A DNA stretch of 41,392 nt from Saccoglossus kowalevskii (taxonomy: Eukaryota > Hemichordata > Enteropneusta > Harrimaniidae). Shown one piece after another: positions 25,166 through 38,114 of the stretch (positions are counted from its first letter, which is position 1; every line of letters begins with the position of its first letter). The DNA is taken from the NCBI RefSeq assembly GCF_000003605.2, contig NW_003114958.1, forward strand, positions 5,870 to 47,261, in the 5' to 3' direction. Made by a program: the position numbers and the translations under genes. The notes under the pieces are model-generated. The model did not search any database. It saw nothing but the letters and a program-made list of their open reading frames with translations, and was not told where the DNA came from.

Positions 25166-27621
25166 ACACATTCAACGTTAATGTCTGAACACACGTTCCT
25201 TATAATACTATTAACTACAGCGCCCAAATACGTAGGAATTCCGTCAATTTTTCCGCTAGAAGTTTTTCGGTTTGATATTTCAATGATATCTCAATCGTGA
25301 AATCGATCGATTAAACAAGAACAAGTCAGTGGCATTTCAAGTTGGCAGCAGGAGATCGGGCGATGCGTTGATTACAAAACGTTACGGGCATTTCAGTATA
25401 ACACATCTCAGAAAAAGAACGCGAAACGTGTCTCCAAGCTAGAACAAGAAGAAAACGTGGCACGTAAAGGGTTCGAGGCATCCATCCGTACGCCGAAGTA
25501 CGAACATGTCCCTAGCATATTTGGACCATTCAACAAATAAGCTAAAACAACACCCGCGTTTTGCGTTTTAATGTTCGGGGCTTTTATGTGATTATTGACC
25601 AACCGTAGAACACAGATGAGTGAACAGCCCACGAATTGGTGATCACAGCCGGCTCCGTCGGTCAGCGCATCGGGAGGTAAATAAAATAAGGATAACAATC
25701 ACCGAGAGAACATTTGGTGGGTCGGTTTGATAGGGTATCGTCTAAATTGAAGAAATCATCGGATTACAGCTGCAAAATTATGAGTTTTAATTTATTGGCA
25801 TTTCTCGAACAGGGCATTACGCTCAAAGAGACATGTCGTCGTACTCGAAATTATTAGTGACACGGTTGTTGCCTTCTCTACCCTGTTCACGATGCTTGTC
25901 CAAAGTGTACACAATTATATAAGTGTTACTTTGAGATTGTGCAGTGAACCATTTTTTTATTTAAAAAAACATGCTTTAGTTATTTTACGTAGACGGTATG
26001 GTCCGCCTTCACCGATTTGACCTAGTGTTTGCATATATTGCATGCATATGCGTGACCCATGATCTTCAACACTAGGCCATATTTCACAACGCCAACAACA
26101 GGTCCAGCTGTGAACCTGTGTGAACATAGATTAATTTCTATCGATGAAATTGCATCTGGTCGTGTTTTGTGGAAATGGCCAATAATTCCGCCCATTGCGG
26201 CGAAACGTTTCAAAACCTGTAAGATACTTTATTTATGCTCGCCAGATTCTATACCTGACTGGTAGAGTATCCGCACCACTCAGCCAAACTAGTGCATTAA
26301 ACATATAACTCTCAACTTGGACACGTAGCCTTAGGGGGAACCACTTCCCCGAGACGGTAAGCTTGCTACTGTAACTGTCTGGTGTATAAACAAATCCACA
26401 TCACGGTGTCAATTCCCCCGTTTGAACGCATGGAAGCGTGTCCTTCATGGACACAACCATGATTTCAAAGTGATACTCTACCGGGCGAGGAAGTTTTAGA
26501 CCTTGATGTACGGGCACGCAGGTCTTGACCGTTCCTGTAAACACCGTGCATAAAAAGCTACAGTTATACTGTACATTTAGAAACACAAAAAACGCTGAGT
26601 GTTGAACAACAATTCACAAACCTTTTAACGCCGCTATACTGTAGGGGGAGAAACGTCCTCACCAATAATCTTAACACTAGCGTCCGACGCTTACTATACC
26701 ACAGTTAATCACACGATGCGGTTCGTTATGAGGTATATCCGCAAAATCAGCTAGAATTCCCAACGACCCGACTTGTCGCGTCTCCACGATACACCCCCTC
26801 ATCGGGCGTTCTCATTGGCTGAGAGAATCTGTTGCAGAAGCCTCTCTTTCCATCTTTCAGCTTCTCTATTTAGAAATTCGACATTCCGCTAAACATTTGA
26901 ATATTTCACCGGCCAATTAAACGCAACATCGTATTATTTGTCAGTCACGTGCTGATAATCTAAAGTGAACTCCCCCTAATAAAATATGGTTTATTTATTT
27001 TCGCGTTTCCCATGAGACACTGTGTCTTCAGTTTCACGTCTGTTTCTGCTTAGTACTAGCTCCGTCACAGAATATCGGGAGAAATTGTGTTATCGCGCCT
27101 AATATGTACGAAAGAACGAACTTCTAAAATTTTAACTTCGATATTTTCGTTTTTAGTATTAAAAAGAATACATTTTGTCAATAAACGTTTGAAATTGTAT
27201 ATTAGTTGGAGCGAGTCGGAACTGTGGATGATATAAAAGTATTCGAGAGCTATGGAATACAGGTCATACTTTAATATGAATATGCAAAGTCATGTTGAAA
27301 TCGTGGTAGTAAAACAGCCTAGAGTCTTGTGTGTTGATATTTTGATATTTACTGAAAATCGAACACGCCGGCGAAACAAATTAGAAGATCGTTGATGTTT
27401 AAAACAGCATAAATGCTTGTATGTTCTAGTGTACTGTGTCGTGATTTGTAAGTCGTCAGACACGCTAATGTGTACGTCGAAGGCTGTATACGATTAGCGG
27501 CCGGCGCTGAAATCTTGATAGTAAGGGGCCCATTACTTAGCATTGGTTTCACAGGAACATTTGGAAAGAGAGAGAGAGAGTTAATTACGATGCCGTTGTC
27601 TGGAATACGTTACTGTGTAGT

Positions 27622-27644
27622 GAATTTGATACCCAGAGTATGGA
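27622..27644 (+). repeat. 23-bp sequence, copy 1
   Basis: GAATTTGATACCCAGAGTAT plus GGA. It occurs again at 29206-29228 with one mismatch and the same orientation; sequence on either side is unrelated. Confidence 0.5.
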
Positions 27645-28881
27645 CTACTTTAAGATTTCGGAAGGATAATGCTGAGAGGGTCACGCACCCGCGACATGAC
27701 AATTTGCTCTGGTGGCAAAATGCACCATGCGCCACGCCGCGAGTGACTGACTGTATTTCGTCATGTTAACATATTGAGAACATTGAACTGCAGAGAGATT
27801 TGTACTTCGCACGGAAATCGATAACCGGCAATCCTGGAACTACCCCTGATGGAAGAGGAGCGCGGTGCTGTTATCAAAAGGAGGCGGGGTTGTTGAGAAA
27901 GAATAGTAGTAGTCACTGAGTAGTAGTGTTAAAACTCAAGGCTGGATTCGAGGATAACGCTTCATTCAAACCTATATTCTTTCAGCATTATAATTCAAGT
28001 TTCTCAAAACTATATTTATTTTCGAATAGAACCAGGTATTTCTGGTTTGTTTATTTTTTGCTTAACTCAGTGTTCATATTTGGATTTTTCACTTAAAAGA
28101 ATTTAACGTTTTAATTAAAAGAAGAAATTGTCACTGTTTACATTATAAACTCTTCGGTCTCAGAATATTTTAATTTTTCTTCGTTTATCAGTTATAGTCA
28201 ATCAAATTTTCGATTTCAGATTTTATAAAATGACGGACTTTGTCATTGATGCACAATTTCTTTTGTCTTAGAATTGTTATACAATATTTGAGGCGTATAT
28301 TAGCGAATATGTATAAAAAATCATGTGCGACAATTTCTGACAATTCATTGCTGCTCTTAAATTATTGTAAATTTTCTTAATTATTGGAGATCAGAAAGGT
28401 CAGAAAATTCTAATGTGCACAATTGTCTACGTCAGTCATTACATACTGTGTTTTCAAATGGCAATAACAACAGTAGCATTAGTAGATTAATGGTCTGCAA
28501 AAAAGTTAAATGACTGTACAGAATGATTCCACAGAGTGTGTGTACGTTTGTTGATTGTCATTAATTATGCAAATTATATGCAAATACACAAATTAAGCAA
28601 AATCTTTCCACATTTTTAGATGATTTGGACCTATTTTTTGTACGTGTTTCATAGGATATCTGCTATTTTAGACAATGAAGAAGGCTGACTGAATGTAGAT
28701 TTCGAGAAGTACAAAAAGTAAATTTTGCTCGAACATGAGTCTCATTTTTAAATGCAAGAAATGATTGGAGAATTCCGAGTTTATATGCTAATAGTAGTAA
28801 GTTGATTTAATACGTGTATCTGTAAACGTAAAAAGTGCTGCAGCTAACTTGAAACTAGCAACGGGTCACCGTGAATTTCCC

Positions 28882-29001
28882 GGCCGCGTTGATATTTCGT
28901 GTTCTTGCGATAATATGTAAAACTGACAAACGTATTTTACACGTGTTGTATGTGTCATATGGGACCCGCACCGAACACGACGCGACACGACGACTTTGGC
29001 G
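28882..29001 (+). mobile_element. Diverged miniature element of the same family
   Basis: Aligns with 25031-25165 through CGTGTTC, ATGTAAA, ACAAACGTATTTTACACG, GTTGT, TATGGG and the end GACGCGACACGACGAC. The left end is decayed (CGGCCGCGTT) and no TTAA flank is clear. This is an old copy. Confidence 0.55.
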
Positions 29002-29205
29002 TTTTCAATATTCGCTATTTCTTACATACTGACTTTAAATAAGGAACACATAAGTGTAAAACAAGATCAACGCTCTCACTGCAGGCGGTATACGTAATAT
29101 GTTTCCATCGTTTCATCATTACAACGCGACGAGACATGGTCGAAAACTGCCGCGGTTTATTACGAGCGCTGCGCTCCGGGGTCTGCTTCGAGTTATACCG
29201 ACCCC

Positions 29206-29228
29206 GAATTCGATACCCAGAGTATGGA
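29206..29228 (+). repeat. 23-bp sequence, copy 2
   Basis: GAATTCGATACCCAGAGTAT plus GGA, matching 27622-27644 with one mismatch. It falls inside an open frame at 29099-29407 that has a real ATG but no recognisable product. Confidence 0.5.
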
Positions 29229-32200
29229 GCGGCAATGCATGTTTGAAATACTGCGAGGTTGAAAATTGGCCTACCGACACAGAAAACGCGTGGAACGTCA
29301 GTGATATCAGAGAGAATTGTAACAATATAGGCAGAGAAATAATTGAAGTTAGACTGTCTGATAGTAATACGGCTTCTAAAGATACCACACGCTTGTTATA
29401 CGGGTAATGGCATCGAGGGTATTCATTATATCCACGTCGAATCGCTCGGTGTTCGCGGACTGAAAAGAAAGTGATCAGAGTTAATGATTAACGATTTTCA
29501 TTTTAAATGGAATATACCTTTTCGCATATGGAGTTTCATTTTCATTTAATTTATCATCTCGTCACATTAAAAGTCCGTGTGGTCACGTAAGTGAGAATTT
29601 AATCGGTTAATCGGCGAGTCCAAAAGGAGAGGTGTGTCTGCAACTCCAGAACGTTGCGGCTCTTTATTCCACTCTCTGTACTACAATATCGCTGTGTTCT
29701 AGACTTATCCCATTTGTCCGTTCTATGAACGCGACTTGCTGCCTGTTCAGTATATTGAAAATCGCGATAAAAAACCCCGACAGGCCACTTTGGTTGATGT
29801 GCTGGGTTGGTAGATTTTAGTCCGCTAGTGCAAAGCGCCGAGTTCTTGAACGAATCGTATGTAACTTATTATCGTTAATACATAAGTGCCCCGCAACGTA
29901 TGTTATAAAGCAAATCAAAATCGTTTTAACATTCCTGGTAGTGAAAATGCGACTGTAACTTTTGTTGCAGAAATTACTTACGAATTAAAAAATACATTCT
30001 ATTTCATATGTATCGTTGTGCACGCTAGTGTTTGTGGATTACGAGGGCCGTGCCCCTAAGTCCTTACTCATACACATGTATCTCATGTGTCGTCGATGAA
30101 GTCACAATATCTTTCAGTCTGTTATCATGTGGACGCGGTTAAATAGTGAAAATGGGGAATATTTAAAAACGTTACACGCTTTTGATTTTTTTACCGAGTG
30201 AATGTTATCACCATTAAATGACAAAACAAAAATGAAAATTGTGGAACCCGAACTTGTTTCTATGGAAACAATAACTTTGCGATTTCCTCACAACTTAAAT
30301 TGGAACCATTTCAAAGTGGTCAAAATACAGACATTGAAAATCTGATAGGATACTTCAATTTGTTTTCTTTAGACTTACAATTAGAAAGCTATAGGAAATA
30401 ATTCGGCAATCGATTTTTAATGAAATCACAAATCAGCCCGAAGCAAAGGACATGGGACCTATTCTTATTGCTAGCAACATCCCTCTCCATAACTAAATAC
30501 ACCCCCCCCCCCTTCTCCAATCGTTTCGTTTTGACGGTTCACGCTATATCTTTTTATATACCTCTTTGGAGCGTGAAAGCTGTATAAATCTCACCACGCG
30601 GGGAGAAATTGACATGCAGCTTTGTATGGTAGATCCAGAGACAATGAGAAGCGCAAGTTGAGTCGAAGCAACCACGAAGTACGAACGCGTGGACCTTTAG
30701 AAACTCTCGGTGGGATGATGGCAGAAAAAATTGTGCAATATATTTGTTTTCCTTTACCAAGTTTTGTGCTATTTTTGTCTGCAATGAATTTGCTGTAAAT
30801 TCTGCCATCGCCCCGAGTTTCTAATGGTCAGCCCTTTGTATCTTACACATCAACGTTTGGTTGAGTTCGTCGGTGCGGGAGTGTCTAAACAAAGACAATT
30901 ACAGTATTAATTATACTGATAAAATCAAAGTGCAAATACGGATGAGATTGGCTTTGAAGTATAAACAACCAGCTCAGTTGTACGCCATATTACTATGTCG
31001 CACGGACTCAGGAACTAAACTTTTGATGATGAGAACACTATTAAATAAAAACAAACAAAAACGTTATTCAGACGTTTATAACTCGACTGCAGTGTTTTTA
31101 TACTCTAAGCTAAATTGTTGTCAGTATAAATAACATTTTCTGGTTTTATAAAATTTAAGGAATTTTCGATACCAGATTATAAATATAAACGTTATGGTAT
31201 GCAAAGCCTTATTCAATGTTTGTCCATTTAAAATCGAAAGTAGTGTTACCATGGTCTTACTAATTTTATGTTATGCTTCTGAAATATGAGTTGTTGGTCA
31301 TTGGGGAATGTAATAGATTAAAGGCTACGATTGGTTTTATTTACCCATCTGATTAAAACACGTTTGATGATATTTTATGTGAATATTAATATAAATGTAC
31401 ACACGACTTGCTTATCTAAACTGAAGACATATTTAAGAAAACTACAAACAGCATCAAGCATTTTGGGCTCAGATGGGTACATACAACCACCTCTAATTAT
31501 TGGTCTACAGCCGTGTTTTCTTTCACTTAAAACATTGTATTCGACGCGAATCAATACAAAACAATTGTATATTATGCTATGTAATTTAGATTCTCTGGGA
31601 AGGCACACGTGGTTCACTTTCACCAAAAACTATTTTAATTTCATGAGATCACCGGAAATAGTAAACAATGCGATTTTCTCTCATAATTCGAAACGTGTTT
31701 CAGCCGAAAACGCACGTGTCCGCTTTTGTCCGCTTTCGGTTCTTTACGCTCTCCCTTGATATTGAAGTGTGTGAACAGCGTAACGTAAATGCTTCTTAAA
31801 CATTGTGTAATGTATGCAAAGATGACGAACACTATTTTTTGTTAGTTTCTTTCTAATTATGACATTTTGCGAGAAGAACATCTCCCACAAGATGCTATCA
31901 TCGAGCCAAATTTCTAAAAATTACAACAATACACGAAAAGCTCCAACAAAGTAATCAAATTAAGAAATGTTACATTAGGCTAGTTAGCACACCTAAACAA
32001 GCTTAGGTTCTGTTCCTTTCTTTGCATTTACTGGGTTTGGGTTGGTCGAAAATGTTGTCTTTTACGTGTTTTCTCCACAAACATAACTATTATGATTATA
32101 CCATAAAGAAGGAATAGCGCCGATCTAACCCGAAATTATTTGGGACAGGTGACGAAGAAGAAAAAGAGAACGCCAACTTCATTTTTGCAACACATTTCAA

Positions 32201-32794
32201 TATAGTAAATATAATTCTACAAGTCAGTGATACATCTCACTGGATTTCAAATAAAAAGTTGACGCCGCTTTCCGAATCAGGAACCATCTTTTGCGATGAT
32301 CTATACTAACAGCTGTCTTCGGAAGCAAGTAAATGTGATTAATCCCATTTTACCTTAAATGACCTCAGTTCGAAATCGTACCTACACGTAATTAAAAGTA
32401 TCACTAGAAATTGACACTCCCAATTAAACTTTTAATTATCGGATCTGGTTCTCATTGAATTGATATTGTCGTCGCGGCAAATGATACTCGGCGAGGAAAT
32501 AGAAATTGAGCAAATATCGTCAGTCGGTGGTTTCTGTTTACTGTCGAGGCACCGAAGGGATGAGACCAATACTATGTACCAAACACACGTACTGGGGAAC
32601 TCGATCCTGAAAACTAAAAACAGAACGGGAGAGAGAAACGCAGCGACATGCATCCAAAACTAACACGATATGTGAAAAAATATCTTCTTGGGTTCTTTTT
32701 TCCTGTGTAGGTAGTTTTAATAGTTGTAATCCGTGCGAAACTGTATTCATCATGTCAGTGGTCTTTTAATTTGCCTCGTCATCGTCATCGTCAA

Positions 32795-32873
<79 letters not shown>
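32795..32873 (+). repeat. (CAT)26 trinucleotide microsatellite
   Basis: About 79 bp of uninterrupted CAT units. One frame reads polyhistidine inside a 74-codon open frame (32771-32995), but that frame begins at a TTG and has no other support, so it is treated as non-coding. Confidence 0.95.
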
Positions 32874-35800
32874 GGAGCAGCACTACCACCACCTTCATGA
32901 GCAGCCCGGTAATTTTCCCTTATGAAGACATTGAAACTTACACCAACTTTTCAGTTTCAACATCTTTATTAAAACTCCCATTACGCACTAGGTAATACAA
33001 TCATCTGTTGCAGCTGTCTCCATCGCCGTCTCGTCCTCAATATAATCAGCTTTCGAACACAAATTGATGACTTTGATATTTATCCCCTATCCGATTTGAA
33101 ATGAAAATAGCAATATTGGAGTTGATTGTTCTTTGATGTGCCCCGACTGCTACCACCATCCCAGAAGGAACGCCGTGAAAAGTGGTGTTGTTTGTAGCTG
33201 GGAGGTACCAAACAATCAGCACTGATGCGTCCTTGTAATTTCGATTCAATCATCGTAGCTCTGGGACATTTAGATGCTGGCTGACTGCGCATAGCTTTGT
33301 TTAATTCGATTCTCTTTTTATTTTCGTTTGTGCTCGGGCGAATTCTTGACTATAATTTCGGCAGATCACAGCTCGTCATTCCCAAGTGGGTGTCTTGTCT
33401 GGGCGTGGCATATGCAAGGATATATATTTGCTGTACTTCAATAAGTTGCTGGTTGGCAAATTTATCGTACATGCTTGGAGGAGACGAACCAATTTGCAAC
33501 GATACGATGCGAGTGGAAAATACTCGACGGTTAAACCGCACAGTGCAGTAATTTAAAAATTAATTTCAGTTTTGACTTCTCCGATTAAAATGTGAATACA
33601 AACAACTATCGACATTATTATTTTGCCACCCGTCGTTTTGTTGTTGTCTGACATCACTTAGAACCATATGGTCGATTTGCGTCACTAACTACAAAATCGC
33701 GTTGAATTCTGTCCAATATACCACCCGCCACAACATGTTGATGTCCGTTAGTATGATGTGAAGTATTTGTACTAACAGATTGGCCATATAAACATCGATG
33801 TCTCGTGGAAACTCGCCAACATTTACCTCGAATACACGGCATATACACGGAGAACGTCTCCAGTAATTGTTTTCGTTGAGGTCGGAGATTATTATGATTG
33901 ATTTGACATTGTTCGCAATTTCCCAATGTGTATCATTGTCTCCACATACGTGCGAACAGTCCACGAATGTCTTAATAGTATTTGTAATCCAATATTTACT
34001 TAATTGTTATTTCATTCCGATGTATTGAAGAGATAGTGACCCCATACTACGAAATATATCATATTCTTCTGGAATATAAGGACGATTACGGGATTGGGGA
34101 CTGCAAAAATAGCTTTTCTGAGATATCATTACAAGTGGAGTTCACATTTTATGAGAAATTATTCATTTGAATGGGGGGGGCGTGATAGATACAACGGAAC
34201 AAAGTAAAAATGTGCGATGCAACGAAACGAAAATAGAATCATGTGTGTACAGTTAGTTGTATATACTAAGTTTAGAGCACTTGACATTCTAGTGACACTT
34301 TTCTGACCAGTGTGGGGATTGTTCAAGTTAATTCCTTGCCATCATTGTTGTTTTATTTGAGTTAGTTGTAACTTATGCTAATACTTGTATTTGAACATTT
34401 TCACGGAAAACGAGACTGAAACTGAAGAAATCATAAAAACGATGTATTTTACCACGTCTGCCCCGCCCGGGTCACGACGTAATTCGGGATTGAGAAAAAA
34501 AGAAATATGAGAAATAAAGAGATGCAATTTTTATGATTTCGCTCACGTGATAACAAGCGTTTTTATAAGGAGGCAAAGTTGGACCGACTTACAATAATTG
34601 GTTTTAATGCAACTAATCAAATAATCTCACACTGAGCTTCCGAAGCTATTACCCACAATACAAAGCGTGTAATTATCATAAAAATGTCAGTGTGGGCTAT
34701 CAATGACGTCGTGTTTCAACGGCGTGTGCCGGTATGCGTAAGTCGATACGCCTAACTCAAAATCTAGTACAGAATTCAATTAGGACTACGAGAAATACTG
34801 GTAGTGTGTAGGAAAACAAACGACTCTCCTCCCACTGAGAGGGGATATATCATTAGATATTAAATATCGCCCCGTCTTGGCGGGATCTTCACCCGTGAGA
34901 TCCGTACACAACATATGACATAATGTCACTGGCTCGTATTACAGTCGCATTGCAATTGACATGGATAAATGGCAGAATGTTAATTTTTAACTAATAAAAG
35001 AAACGATTGATAGTCGATTTCAACGCGGGGTGGTTTCTTGCAGTTATTAACCGTCGACGTATATAACTACAACGGTATGTTAATTGGCGTTTCCTGTCAC
35101 CATGGCGATTGCTCTTGATTATCTACAAAAAAGTGTTAGCATTTAAACAAGCATGGTAAATTGTAATGATTATATGTGTAGTTCTAATATTGATTTGAGA
35201 ATTATGGCTGTATCAGCCGCACGTGGAGCCAATCAAATATTGATGGAACTATGATTCGCACCTGTTTCGACCGTAATGCAAAAATAACCACGCGGTGACC
35301 TGGTATCTGTATAATTTATTTTTTTTACAATCAGAATAAATTCATGCGCATTTCCACACCGGCAAAATTCTCGCCTTATTTGTCATTCACCAAACGTCGC
35401 GAAAGTGCTCTGATTGGAAGACAGTAATTAGAAAAGGGGGACTTTTTTGCGCAATGTAAATAAACTCTGTTCGTACCCTTTCCCGATTTATTGAAAAATC
35501 CTCGCATTTTCGAAAGACCTTGTATATCATCTGGTAACCTGCAATGCAATTTAAAATCCAGTATTCAAAAAACAATAAACTAAACATTTGCGCATGTAAT
35601 TCGAATTATTAGTACGTACCAGTAATCCAATGGGTATGCGTATTGCGAAGTTTACAATTCCATCGAATATATAATAAATTGTAAGCCGCAAAGAGAACTA
35701 CACTTTAAAAGTTTACGAAATTTTTAATTCTGGAATCTCACTTACAAAAAAAAACACAATAGCTTGATCATCCTGGTATTAAAGTAACAATTAATTTTAC

Positions 35801-38114
35801 AGAACAAAATTTGTTCATGTTACTGCTACTGTTACATACTATAATACTATTAGCGTCTGACGTAAGAACCCCGGGGTACCTCTCACACAATCCAGGCTAT
35901 ACAGAATTCCATGTACCTCAATAATACGTCAGCGTCATTTTTAATGGAAGATGAATAGAAGATAGCGGTTTGAGGGTTTACATTATAACCACAAATGCTT
36001 ACCCAATGAGTGTATCCGTTGTACACACCCGGTTCGAAAATAAATTAACATGATATCGGAAGAAAATAGATATGCCATATTAGAAACAAACTCATCATGT
36101 GAAATAGTTATGCACATCCAAACATTACCGCACTGATATCTTCACGGTGACAACTCTCCTAATCCGGAGACAAGCATTTATATGGATACACCCTTAATAA
36201 TGACGTTGTGAGCCGAACACACGAAGGCGTGCGGTTCCGAACTGGACCATAAACACACCAGAATCTCTGTTAACAGACACTACATGCTAAATCAAAAGTA
36301 TATAATGTGATATCGGTGACAAATGTTTATGTGTAAAATGAAAGCAATACAATTACTTCGATGACATTTTCATTTACTTCAGTCCGATGGGTGGCAACAT
36401 TGTCCTGCCTGGGAATTAGGTAACCTTAATGGCTTGTTGAATTTAATACTTCTTATAAAATGTATCGAGATTGGATGGCCTCGTCTACTGTCTAATGTTA
36501 CTCTGTTTCTCGGTTAATCGCCCCCCATAAGCAGCTCAGTAGAAAACTATATTCGTCATCAATAATTACTTACATATCCTAATAATTCGATACTCTGCGA
36601 GTAGAGTTATCAGATCCAAACGCATGTCAAGAACATTTTTTTTTTTTTACAGAATACACGTATTTTTACCTTCATGTATTAAAAAATGTGAAGTTTAAAA
36701 CAAATATGAGCAAAATTGTTAGGTTTAAAGTCTCTAAATATAAAATAAATATAAATAATTATGTGCGTTTATAAATGTTTGCAGCCTCACTATAAATAAA
36801 TGACCTCAGACGGAAATGACCGCCGATATCTCGCTGAGTACGAGAAAGCCACGAGATTTGTTTCTCAGTTTCCTGTTAACATGGCTACGTAGTTGAGAGA
36901 ATGCGATGTCGAGACAGACTGAAAGTGGAAGACTATTGAGGGGACAGAAACAAGTCTAGAGTCTCTATTGCTCTATTGAATCGTTCAAAATCTACCAGTA
37001 TTTTATCAATAGAAATGAAAGCGTGTCTCAACGAAAATCAATTTAATCGAGTGATTTACGTTTATATGTATTCACGGTTACCAACTAAATACAAGACTTG
37101 CTCTACCATCCCTACGTGCGTACATCTTCATGCACAGTCTTTACTTTGGCAACAGGTAGAAAATTACCAATTTACGGAAAGGTGTAGATTCGTAAATCTT
37201 AGCTGGCATTGTACATACAATAAATTTCACGTATGACATAACATTGATTCGTTTGTCATCAGTCAATATAATCTGTGGAAATCTACACATGCGTACAAAG
37301 AAGGGCGTGTCTAAAAAAATGGATGGCATGTATATGTGATATTTCAAATAATGGAAGTTGTCATATTCTCAGGTATTCATTGGGTTGTCTAGATTCATGA
37401 TGGTAATTACTGTTTCGGTTGAATTACTACGAAGTACCAAACTGTTTAATTTCATTATTGAGGTCTGACCAAACTTTTTATAGAAATATACTTGTAGAAA
37501 TATTTTTGTAGCGTGGCATGCACTCGGTGGTGGATGCAGTGCAACACCCCGAGCCGCTAAACGGCAAATTACTTGGTGCAGCAACTTTATTCGATATAAA
37601 TCGAACATCATTTATTAAAAGTGACAATTAATTTTATTTTAGAGCGAATCGCATCAAATTACAGAATTCAACAAATTTATATATTGAATATTGTATGATG
37701 CTAAACTCCGCCCCATGCAAAAACTCCGTCCCATTCTCACTGAGGGTTCCCATCACGACTCTCACAACAAACGCATCATTGTCCATTCAAAATGCCGAAT
37801 CCGGCTGTAATGCTAGCTATACGCATGATAGAATACTTCATACGTAACGTTAGCATTACATGATGCAGACACAGAAAACAATAGAAAAGGGGGAAATGGC
37901 GTACAGTATTAAGTGGAGGAAAAGAAAAAAAAACAAAGTTATTCAACGGAATGTAATGTAATTTCATGGAATTTAACACAATGTAATTTAATGTACATTT
38001 GTATTTAGTTTAAGGTCCCATAGATCTCTATGTGAATACAAATGTAAGAGTGTGGGGTTTATAGGCCAGTCTACACAAGCACTGTGTAATTTTGTGAGAA
38101 GAATGTATTCCTGG

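Larger units (their letters stand above)
24137..38114. other. DMRT2 upstream flank, gene-poor (about 14 kb)
   Basis: No protein or RNA gene is recognised on either strand. It contains a possible TATA box for DMRT2, two miniature transposon copies, a 23-bp sequence present twice, an 11-C run at 30502-30512, an 8-G run near 34174, a short GA run near 27569-27580 and a (CAT)26 tract. The longest open frames (29099-29407 from a true ATG; 31331-31759 from a TTG) encode nothing I recognise. Undetected 5' exons or enhancers of DMRT2 could lie here. Confidence 0.55.

Noticed and set aside
24944-25300. 118-codon open frame upstream of DMRT2
   Set aside because: It runs through the miniature element at 25031-25165 and shows no protein similarity.
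31331-31759. 142-codon open frame
   Set aside because: It starts at TTG, has AT-driven composition and resembles no known family.
32771-32995. Polyhistidine protein
   Set aside because: It is translation of a (CAT)n microsatellite from a TTG codon, with no flanking coding signal.
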